DNA of 12,427 nucleotides, taken from positions 1,927 to 14,353 of the forward strand of contig DJML01000028.1 in NCBI GenBank assembly GCA_002436505.1, written 5' to 3'. The position numbers and the translations under genes were made by a program. The notes below the pieces were generated by a model, which was not told where the DNA came from, ran no database searches, and was given only the letters and a program-made list of their open reading frames with translations. Origin of the DNA: Bacteroidetes bacterium UBA6491 (GTDB lineage Bacteria; Bacteroidota; Bacteroidia; NS11-12g; UBA9320). Below, piece after piece: positions 9,001 through 12,427 of the stretch (positions within the stretch are counted from its first letter, which is position 1; each line of letters starts with the position of its first letter).

Positions 9001-10701
9001 ATATTCCGCAATTTGTCTACGATCGTTGAAGGTTCAGTAAGTGGATACTACTGGTTCTTTGGTGATGGAGATTCGTCAAGCAACGCTGAACCGACACATA
9101 TGTATCCGGATGCCGGAACATACAGTGCAATATTGGTCGCTGTTTCTGACAATGGTTGTATCGGAAGAGATACGCAGGATGTGGTTGTTTACGATGACCC
9201 AATTGCGAACTTCAACTTCCTGAACTCATGTCTTAACAAGGACTTTGCACCTACAGATGCATCTACCATAGATAACGGTAATATAGTGGCATGGTTCTGG
9301 GACTTCGGGGACGGGAATACTTCAACAGCCCAAAACCCACTCCACAGATACGATGTGGCTGGTAATTACCAGGTATCACTTACGGTGACATCTGACAATG
9401 GTTGCGCCTCAACTGTTACTAAAGCAGTTATTATTTATGTACTCCCGGATGCAAACTTTATATCTATCCCGGTATGTGAAGATGAAGCAATGGAGTTCGT
9501 TAACACTACTTCAATTGCTTACGGTACCACAAGATTTGAATGGGACTTTGCTAGCCAGGGGACTTCGTTCCTGCGTGATCCTAAGTTTGCATTCACCGGA
9601 TTTGGTGGTTTCAATGTGACATTAGCAGCGATCAGCGATCAGGGTTGTGGAGATACTATTACGAAAGCAGTAATAGTTCATCCTAAGCCTGTCGTGGCAT
9701 TCACGGTCGACCCTGTTTGTGTTGGAGAACCAAGCATATTCCAGAACCTGTCCTCAATCCCTACCGGTACGATGAATGAGTTCTATTGGGACTTTGGTGA
9801 TTCGATCTTCAGTGGATTGATGAATCCTATACATACTTATCCTCGTTCTGGATTCTTCTCAGTCAAACTGAGAATTGTTTCAGACAACGGATGTTCAGAT
9901 TCGATTTCACAACAGGCTCAGGTAGTGCCGCTGCCAGACGTACAGCTAGTTGCACTCGGACCTGTTGAGTTCTGTGAAGGCGACAGTGTTGTTATTGCCG
10001 CAAACCAGAATGCAAGAACCTGGAGATGGATAATGCCAGACAGCACAGTATCGATCGATGTTGACAGAATTGTTGCGGTTGAAGAAGGATGGTACAAAGT
10101 TACCATCACTGCACCGCCAATCGGTTGCGAGAATTCAGATTCTATCTACATCACTGTCCATCCATCGCCGATAGCGAAGGCATGGCCACGTGATAAAACA
10201 GAGCAGAACAGGGATACTATAAGTAAAGGTGCCGGAGTTCAGCTTCATGCTGAAGGAGGAATCTCTTATGTATGGACTCCTGACGAGAAACTGAACAACG
10301 CCTTCATAGCAGATCCGTTTGCTCGTGATCTTCGAGAAGAGACAGTGTTCATAGTTGAGGTGACCGATGACAATGGTTGTAAGGATACAGCCAAGGTCAC
10401 TATCGTGATCCTGGACAACTTCGACCTTGTGGTCTATAATGTTGTGTCACCAAATGGAGACGGACATAACGACGCATGGTTCATTGAGAACATCCTTGCT
10501 TACCCTGAAGCCAATGTGGTGATAGTGAACAGATATGGCATGGAAGTCTTTAACTCAAAAGGATACCAGAACAATTGGGAAGGTACGTCTGAGGATGGTA
10601 AAGATCTTCCGGACGGTGCATACTATTACATCATTACACATCCGGATTTCAAGGAACCAATTTATACAGGAGCAATTAACCTGATAAGAAATACAAATTA
10701 A
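4..10701 (+). CDS. Giant multi-domain T9SS cargo surface protein (SprB-like adhesin) with type B C-terminal sorting domain
   Basis: Likely a secreted, surface-anchored filamentous adhesin, exported through Sec and then T9SS. Seen in sequence: hydrophobic signal peptide with basic R22-K23 and probable cleavage A40|Q41; Ig-like domains at about 42-144 and 147-254; a jelly-roll-like domain at about 276-414; four longer Ig/PKD-like modules at 420-875; about 22 Ig-like modules of 80-100 residues at 876-2984; four PKD domains at 2985-3308; two more beta-sandwich modules at 3312-3470; and a CHU_C sorting domain at 3474-3563 with SPNGDGHND. Most modules carry one Cys near the start and one near the end. 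Coordinates give the longest frame in the window. The signal peptide fits a start at 40 (M13) or 49 (M16) better, and the frame is open to the window edge. It lies 5 bases upstream of a PorP/SprF gene, as sprB lies before sprF. Family and secretion route are secure; ligand and any gliding role are inference. Confidence 0.93.
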   Translation: MTNYCWTQIQIHMNSMISIALRKVYFVMAFLFIGSLSVYAQNPITTQPSDQTGCNTGGFTATFSINSVTGGIYVWQADTGNGFNAVPNSAPFSGVNTNSMSILNPDGCKGAYTQDQTWFRCVVLVVSGPSAGTWYSDSAQLNIHTPVTASDMKIQRGTFSTNVLDSNCQGESTWFKVTNLTGTCVPVKSAYYQWQMRPSGGGAWSNVVSGTSQTDSLVLGSVDTSDDGNQYRCRILTDICTDTFYSDIVTLLVVPTPNAVLGKATGDLITSFNSAGQSVIGSMFDVTPSKGLVVDSLAINLTTGASGKVRVYIKKGTYFNFENTPGAWTLVDSANVTSAGQDNPTSFPVTFPLESDVTYGIFIDASDLTTGKMRHINGVSAYSDDNIYLLNGSSPTAKWTSFIPSRSWCGIIYYSNGPNFPENGDTVTVCKGDPVQFGYRISNTTYKGVSSNWRLTHTDPSSSVEYPSPVTGTGDTSYLDEIRTGSLAPGYYTFTLNTVSLTTTAGFPDAKCSNTLSESFVIRVLPLPQLEILDVMDPICNGDLLRVRYRASNGFNGDNYSFTYDINSTSPFFPGTVTGTLGSGGTYTGIFIAADTVLRPPTTRKISFGPIVNTTTGCISSDSIGDSTFRIDPTPLVDISGNPTVCSGTFDPITGDVVPGWTRYASFSFTTSGTTVGASNKGWTFYYRVKNLATGEYSTTHSRSGTGNSGGGSSTLNVPDSLFLHYNANGTPGSFRIIIDSLVITSGGGCSNHIPMDSTNFTVNSIPYMTFDLPDSICLGTQLQFYATVTGVRGTGTPDNWSYSYSWDQTPFDPSPFSGPSSATGSDTGTFLESSNFPISTGMWYWWTDSIVNTTTGCIYKPESNDSFRVDAPTLGGTINGSTTHCEGDNEGYLWLTGYNGDILYWLASYDEGITWDTVKVSGNAPENRPVSFSSQLDTLYYLNKTYKTRYRAVVKNGACDTALSTVGGVFMTPQPGVSIANFDNFVCLGDSAELELFVFNMASSDSWTVYYTQTDSTRSDTFSGVGPGFFTKNVYFLSAIPSTIRIDSIINNNSGCANRYDSTQLVDSVFVYSFTSAGTLAASDTICNGNNSGTLTISGTIGDIQKWQYSTDGTLSWTDINRTDSFYVYNNVTGETNYRVVVRNGTCPEDVSDTVTLSVIPLPTVYITGADTICQGTSLDLTIHVDSTSGGDWAVSYQVGSATDTVYGTGDGTFVLNSGNLGSNATVNLQKIWITNPVGSFPACENTNILIPSSATITVIPFVSATVSSLNDTICSGTNKVVQISINNASVGDTIQVLYSINGSLQSPLTFVGPGSHNFTIPGSSLIATSSPSTDYIVRMDSTINLSATNACVGFMSDSFIITVDTLTNPGMIADNDTICYGGSGSVEEIAAGLGVIVKWQSRVQGSPTWIDINTTDTLLSFSSLTDTTEYRAVYQNGVCSSAPSNSVTIVPKPLPTATIQAVPGYDTVCSNTAAILSLIVSNVEAGDSVVITYTQGSANKTAGSRIGSNPDTIQIMTDPIGTNTTVVLKTISNVDPQGGQPACANNSLTSQVSITVVDQPAVSFLNGPDTLCNGEDVLFAFIVSNLQTTDDWELVYELEGDLDTITDTGPGIFFWFDSDPNFPGDAEIIIRSLTNLTNYGCAILDADTWSFYLNESTVAGVIAGPDTLCIGEGTTLRQVDSIPRIGNLIRWENRPESSSTWTSMGTADTSITVSSLSETTYYRAIYQNKNCDTVRSNVVEIWVRPLPLATISGSSAICSGDTIDLTITVTDVRPGQDWEIKLLEGSTNKTITGTGPGNFPYTVTGTSGTITVTLQEISTTSMNPQCQNTSLTNNAVASVTVNQLPAATLASLSDSVCVNDSANGLAIIGNVISGESWRLYWTINNADLDSLNGVGPGSFSFSTMPLTVNPSVLRLTRVLNTTTGCEFTPTDTGVVYVNPETIAGTLTGIDSVCAGSNSGSLTLSGRLGDIVRWEYSTNGGTSWTDILLTDSTHSYSNLTTTRDYRVLVKNGICPPKYSNVVRIYVQPIPLATIGGSGSICSGDTFNLTITVSNVLTGQNWSIKLLEGTTNKTFTGTGSGNFSYPVTGNSGTVTVTLQEIRTTSLKPQCENLSLTNNAVASVTFLQLPSATLTTLADSVCTGSSAAGQANIGNVVTGQTWKLYWTINNTALDSTTGTGPGSSNFTTDPLTVNPSILRLTRIVNTTTGCEYTASDTDFVIVSPQTIPGVLSGSDTLCLVPNSGTIRLSGWQGKIVRWESSIDSGATWSPILSTDSFLNYNNISATTHFRVVVKSGFCAARYSTVARIHIRPLPIAEINTVGSNVICEGDSTYIAIDILNVWPTQTWRLNYNIGSFADSLTGTGSMTDTIFTGPLFSNTTITLKSIVITSGDPMCSNTNLVNRHTTTITVNPMPLATITQSPDTVCKGTTPDITVLVSQVNTGQPWSINYIVRSNSGTTTRSTSGAGPGQVTFSIGQLNTEGPVIVKLMDISSTRFSTTCTNQLNDSVVIFVDSTSLGGTISGPSIVCYNSGGKLSLSGYRGNVLKWQYSTDGVNYFDIANTADTLMFNGLLAKTWFRARVQNGICGPEYSAAFTVDIQPLPTVTIGNPTQNICNGDTATLNLTIGNIRTTDTWTITYLQNGTTKTFNGTGRSASMLVGPLTATTDIEIIAINVTSGRMCADTTLNEQATLVVFDNPNATISAIPDSLCQGDILVFSVTVNNIQSGTQWELDYDVDGSAGATVSGSGSKTVNINTNRAVKPNQALIELTSIEITSSPFCQSILAEDTTVPVFPTTVGGLITASSLTICQGDDVDLTLNGSVGSVLRWEYSIDSGFTWTVLANTDTFLNPGNLTRTTLFRAFVKSGPCSGKYSSNAIIIDVVPTPDANITSTDVVCPGEQATFTVQVINVRPSHGWEVTYSVDGVLQTNTVKGTGSGLFNFTVPGKPYAGNPTYIVVELVSIKNTTQNCENTNLSSSAQARVTPNPVAAFSTENTCEDTLVIFRNLSTIVEGSVSGYYWFFGDGDSSSNAEPTHMYPDAGTYSAILVAVSDNGCIGRDTQDVVVYDDPIANFNFLNSCLNKDFAPTDASTIDNGNIVAWFWDFGDGNTSTAQNPLHRYDVAGNYQVSLTVTSDNGCASTVTKAVIIYVLPDANFISIPVCEDEAMEFVNTTSIAYGTTRFEWDFASQGTSFLRDPKFAFTGFGGFNVTLAAISDQGCGDTITKAVIVHPKPVVAFTVDPVCVGEPSIFQNLSSIPTGTMNEFYWDFGDSIFSGLMNPIHTYPRSGFFSVKLRIVSDNGCSDSISQQAQVVPLPDVQLVALGPVEFCEGDSVVIAANQNARTWRWIMPDSTVSIDVDRIVAVEEGWYKVTITAPPIGCENSDSIYITVHPSPIAKAWPRDKTEQNRDTISKGAGVQLHAEGGISYVWTPDEKLNNAFIADPFARDLREETVFIVEVTDDNGCKDTAKVTIVILDNFDLVVYNVVSPNGDGHNDAWFIENILAYPEANVVIVNRYGMEVFNSKGYQNNWEGTSEDGKDLPDGAYYYIITHPDFKEPIYTGAINLIRNTN
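49..123 (+). other. Sec signal peptide of the giant surface protein
   Basis: Residues 16-40 form a short basic stretch (R22, K23), a hydrophobic core (VYFVMAFLFIGSL) and an SVYA end before Q41. This is a conventional signal peptidase I substrate. The preceding residues 1-15 are polar and include Cys and Trp, which is atypical for the n-region of a signal peptide. This is why initiation at 40 or 49 looks more likely than at 4. Confidence 0.8.
829..1245 (+). other. Jelly-roll-like (carbohydrate-binding-like) domain near the N-terminus of the giant protein
   Basis: Residues about 276-414 differ from all other modules. They have the pattern of a lone beta-sandwich seen in Bacteroidota surface proteins: GSMFDV, then VVDSLAINL, then KVRVYIKKGTYFNFENTPGAW, a TYGIFIDASD strand and a closing WCGIIYYS. 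It lacks the paired-Cys arrangement of the stalk modules. Being unique and far from the C-terminal anchor, it is the best candidate for a ligand-binding tip. The fold assignment comes from pattern recognition only. Confidence 0.5.
5251..5835 (+). repeat. B-C module pair, copy 1 of the closest internal duplication
   Basis: This 195-residue block (1750-1944) aligns without gaps to the block at 6097-6681. By eye about 70% of residues are identical, including the shared stretches IKLLEG, VTLQEI, SLTNNAVASVT, LYWTINN and PLTVNPS. Synonymous positions have diverged widely, so this is not a very recent copy. Confidence 0.8.
6097..6681 (+). repeat. B-C module pair, copy 2 of the closest internal duplication
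   Basis: This is the partner of the block at 5251-5835, with the same 195-residue length (2032-2226). The A module between the two copies (5836-6096) belongs to the same super-repeat, so the duplicated unit was probably a whole A-B-C block of about 846 bases. Confidence 0.8.
8956..9927 (+). other. Array of four PKD domains
   Basis: Residues 2985-3308 hold four units of about 80 residues, each opening with (V/A)xF and ending with an SDNGC-type motif and a V(V/I) strand. The diagnostic PKD motif reads WFFGDGD (3017-3023), WDFGDGN (3099-3105), WDFASQG (3180-3186, degenerate) and WDFGDSI (3262-3268). PKD domains are usual extracellular spacer and adhesion modules in CHU_C proteins. Here they form the membrane-proximal part of the stalk. 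Confidence 0.9.
10423..10698 (+). other. T9SS type B sorting domain (CHU_C, gliding motility-associated C-terminal domain)
   Basis: Residues 3474-3563 show the family's ordered hallmarks: SPNGDGHND (3482-3490), VVIVNRYGMEVF, a Y.NNWEGT motif, LPDGAYYY and a final YTGAINLIRN strand at the extreme C-terminus. In known systems this domain directs the cargo through the T9SS translocon. For F. johnsoniae SprB, this type of domain depends on a cognate PorP/SprF-family partner, matching the next gene here. Confidence 0.95.
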
Positions 10702-10706
10702 TAATC

Positions 10707-12227
10707 ATGAAGATCACTAAAATGAAAATTCATATGAAAAGGATCGCAATTCTGATAGCTGTAGCAGTCGTTAGCACTACCAGTGTTCTGGCTCAACAGG
10801 TGCCTATGTACAGCTATTATTATTATAACAAGTTCATTTATAATCCTGCAATGGCCGGAGTTCAGGACTATGCACAGATCTACCTTATAAACAGGAATCA
10901 ATGGAATAAGATCCCTGATGCCCCAATTTCCAGGGCGCTTACAATGGACGGTCCGCTGCGAAAAAAGAACATTGGCGTGGGAATGAGCCTTTACAGGGAC
11001 GAAGCCGGTGCCTTCAATATAACCGGTGGCCAGGCAGCGTACAGGTATGGTTTGAAATTCAATGAAGAGCAAACCCTTTCCTTTGGACTTGCACTTGGTT
11101 TTCTTGATAACAGGATAGATTTCCGGGAGTTGATTGCGAAAGACCAGCTGGATCCGGTATTGATGAATTCTTATCAGAACTCTACAGGGTTTGACGCCAA
11201 TATAGGCGTGAACTATTCATTTAATGAATTGAACGTCGGTATGTCTGTTCCACAGATAATTGGCAATGACCTGGCCTATGACGCGATCGCTAACCCTCAG
11301 GAGGGAGATGTAACATTCAATTTGTCGAGACATGTTATCTTCAATGCCAATTATGATTGGGATATCAGTGGCGACAATACATGGTTCCTTGAGCCTACCG
11401 CTATTGTACGTTTAACTCCTGGTGCACCATTCCAGTGGGATATTAATGCAATGTTCAGTTATCAGCATAAGTACTGGGTTGGTGTTATGTACCGCAGCAT
11501 GTATGCTATGACCTTCTCAGGAGGAATGAGGCTGGCAAACCAGTTTGTTGCTGGCTATGCATATGACATGGTTGTTAATTCCCAACGCACATACTTGAAA
11601 GGAGCGCACGAGTTTATCCTGGGTTACCAATTCAACGGAAGGGTAACCGAAGATCCGGAACTAAAACAAAAATTACGTGAGATAGATGATAAGATCCGGG
11701 GTAACAGAGATGAACTGGATACTATTGCAGGCAAGGTCGATGAAAACCGAAAGGACATTGACGAAAACAAAAAGGACATTGAGGAGAATAAGGAAGGTAT
11801 CAATGAATTGGATGAGAAACTGAGGTCTTTTGATGACTTCATGGATCTATTCAATGAAGACGGTACAGCGAAGAACCCGGGTGCAGTGAAGATCGACGGC
11901 GAGATGGTTAAGTTCTCAAGCATCTACTTCGAAACCAACAAATGGGATATGAAAGGTGATCCTCAGGAACTTTCCAAACTTGCAGAGATCCTGAAATCCA
12001 ACCCTAGAATGAAGATTGAAATTGAAGGGCACACAGATGCAAGAGGATCGGAGTCTTACAATATCTGGCTATCAAACAAAAGAGCAAACACTGTAAGAGA
12101 ATACCTTATCGGTTTGGGTGTGAGCCCTGACCAGATCCAGGTAAAAGGTTACGGTAAAGAAGCTCCTTCCGGAAAAGGGTATGAAAAAGATCGCCGTGTT
12201 GAATTCAGGGTGATCCAAAAAGATTAA
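10707..12227 (+). CDS. PorP/SprF-family outer membrane protein fused to a coiled coil and an OmpA peptidoglycan-binding domain
   Basis: Predicted outer membrane beta-barrel partner of the upstream T9SS cargo. Seen in order: signal peptide with probable cleavage A29|Q30; PorP/SprF domain at about 31-310, with the family's opening pattern YYYNKFIYNPAMAG and closing KYWVGVMYR, VAGYAYD and HEFILGYQF; heptad coiled coil at 323-382; OmpA C-terminal domain at about 402-505 with GHTDARGS. D444 and R459 have the 15-residue spacing of the E. coli OmpA diaminopimelate-binding pair D271/R286. Typical PorP/SprF proteins end after the barrel, near residue 310 here, so the last 195 residues are an addition. 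The gene starts 5 bases after the upstream stop with no promoter or terminator between them, so co-transcription is likely. In-frame starts at 10722 and 10734 are possible; from 10734 the signal peptide has a standard 20 residues. A role in secretion or surface retention of the adhesin is inferred from sprF. Confidence 0.93.
   Translation: MKITKMKIHMKRIAILIAVAVVSTTSVLAQQVPMYSYYYYNKFIYNPAMAGVQDYAQIYLINRNQWNKIPDAPISRALTMDGPLRKKNIGVGMSLYRDEAGAFNITGGQAAYRYGLKFNEEQTLSFGLALGFLDNRIDFRELIAKDQLDPVLMNSYQNSTGFDANIGVNYSFNELNVGMSVPQIIGNDLAYDAIANPQEGDVTFNLSRHVIFNANYDWDISGDNTWFLEPTAIVRLTPGAPFQWDINAMFSYQHKYWVGVMYRSMYAMTFSGGMRLANQFVAGYAYDMVVNSQRTYLKGAHEFILGYQFNGRVTEDPELKQKLREIDDKIRGNRDELDTIAGKVDENRKDIDENKKDIEENKEGINELDEKLRSFDDFMDLFNEDGTAKNPGAVKIDGEMVKFSSIYFETNKWDMKGDPQELSKLAEILKSNPRMKIEIEGHTDARGSESYNIWLSNKRANTVREYLIGLGVSPDQIQVKGYGKEAPSGKGYEKDRRVEFRVIQKD
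10797..11636 (+). other. PorP/SprF domain
   Basis: Residues 31-310 alternate short polar turns with amphipathic strands, such as NIGVGMSLYRDEAG, TLSFGLALGFL and NELNVGMSVPQI. This fits an outer membrane barrel of the PorP/SprF family. The domain boundary is set where the barrel-like strands give way to charged heptads just after HEFILGYQFNGR. Confidence 0.88.
11673..11831 (+). repeat. Heptad coiled coil with Asn at core d positions
   Basis: Residues 323-375 run in unbroken heptads. Core a positions are L323, I330, L337, V344, I351, I358, I365 and L372. Core d positions are I326, N333, I340, N347, N354, N361, L368 and F375. The middle units read VDENRKD, IDENKKD and IEENKEG, and are encoded by diverged 21-base repeats. 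The segment links the barrel to the OmpA domain and would lie in the periplasm. Confidence 0.85.
11910..12224 (+). other. OmpA C-terminal (peptidoglycan-binding) domain
   Basis: Residues 402-506 carry the fold's hallmarks: a VKFSSIYFETNKW first strand, an IEIEGHTDARGS loop (441-448), LSNKRANTVREYL helix, QVKGYGKEAP and RRVEFRV (496-502). D444 and R459, the residues expected to contact diaminopimelate, are intact, so cell-wall binding is likely to be functional. Confidence 0.95.
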
Positions 12228-12246
12228 CCTCTTCACATAAAAAGTT

Positions 12247-12274
12247 AAAGCTCCTGGAAACAGGAGCTTTTTTT
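12247..12274 (+). terminator. Rho-independent terminator closing the two-gene unit
   Basis: A perfect 10-bp stem (AAAGCTCCTG / CAGGAGCTTT) encloses a GAAA tetraloop and runs into seven T residues. It begins 19 bases after the stop codon at 12227. The opposite strand reads TTTAACTTTTT after the same stem, so it could also act weakly on a convergent transcript. Confidence 0.93.
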
Positions 12275-12284
12275 ATGACCGCTC

Positions 12285-12315
12285 GGTTTAATTTCACAAG
12301 GTGTGAAATTAAACC
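12285..12315. repeat. Perfect 14-bp inverted repeat with a 3-base spacer, function unknown
   Basis: GGTTTAATTTCACA and its exact reverse complement TGTGAAATTAAACC flank AGG. No T-tract follows on either strand, so it is not a standard terminator. It could be an operator for the next gene, an RNA hairpin, or a dispersed palindromic repeat. Confidence 0.7.
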
Positions 12316-12427
12316 CTTGTTCCATGGTACGTTATGACCATTTTTCAAGATTGGTGATCGTTAAAAACAGGCATCTGTTTACATTTTGTTTTTTTCGGGT
12401 GATTTTTTAAAAAAAAGGATATTCTGG
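12316..12427. other. AT-rich non-coding tail at the window edge
   Basis: No open frame with coding character is visible. The stretch contains a T-run (12388-12395 region) and an adjoining T6A8 tract (12403-12416). This could be the upstream region of a gene beyond the window, but I see no convincing Bacteroidota -33/-7 promoter pair (TTTG / TAnnTTTG). Confidence 0.5.

Noticed and set aside
10702..10734. Separate promoter or Shine-Dalgarno site for the second gene
   Set aside because: Only 5 bases separate the genes and no GGAGG-like sequence precedes ATG at 10707, 10722 or 10734. Co-transcription with the first gene explains the layout.
12273..12339. Direct repeat TTATGACC at 12273-12280 and 12332-12339 flanking the palindrome, as a possible target-site duplication
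   Set aside because: Eight-base matches in AT-rich sequence are weak evidence, the first copy overlaps the terminator tail, and no transposase or IS-like ends lie between them.
12365..12395. Second terminator-like hairpin (AAACAG, GCAT loop, CTGTTT) followed by a T-rich stretch
   Set aside because: The stem has only 6 base pairs, mostly A-T, and the T-run does not start directly after it. It is too weak to call beside the strong terminator at 12247-12274.
12381..12427. Bacteroidota-type promoter for a downstream gene (TTTTG region with TATTCTGG near the window end)
   Set aside because: TACATTTTG and TATTCTGG each only partly match TAnnTTTG, and spacing to a TTTG box cannot be judged at the window edge.

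Overview
The window carries two large, tightly spaced plus-strand genes that fill 98% of it, followed by a short AT-rich tail. Both encode proteins typical of Bacteroidota: a type IX secretion system (T9SS) cargo with a gliding-motility-type (type B, CHU_C) C-terminal domain, and a PorP/SprF-family outer membrane protein. Both signal peptides end before Gln (the ...A|Q junction common in this phylum), starts lack a clear Shine-Dalgarno sequence, and base composition looks to be in the low-to-mid 40s % GC by eye. This suggests a free-living or environmental Flavobacteriia, Cytophagia or Chitinophagia type of bacterium; I cannot place it lower than phylum.

Layout. Positions 4-10701 hold one uninterrupted gene for a giant secreted surface protein of up to 3565 residues: signal peptide, two Ig-like domains, one jelly-roll-like domain, four larger Ig/PKD-like modules, a long stalk built from a three-module (A-B-C) super-repeat of about 285 residues, four PKD domains, two further beta-sandwich modules and the T9SS type B sorting domain. 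After a 5-base gap, 10707-12227 encodes a 506-residue PorP/SprF protein fused through a coiled coil to an OmpA-type peptidoglycan-binding domain. A strong intrinsic terminator (12247-12274) closes the unit. The last 150 bases hold a perfect 14-bp inverted repeat (12285-12315) and A/T tracts, and no gene that I can see.

How they work together. The pair mirrors the Flavobacterium johnsoniae sprB-sprF arrangement, where a giant type B cargo adhesin is followed by the PorP-like protein needed for its secretion or surface attachment. The likely reading is a secreted filamentous adhesin, possibly a gliding adhesin, with its dedicated outer membrane partner. The unusual element is that the partner carries its own cell-wall anchor, joined by a heptad coil with Asn at alternate core positions. 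No mobile element, RNA gene or CRISPR array was seen.
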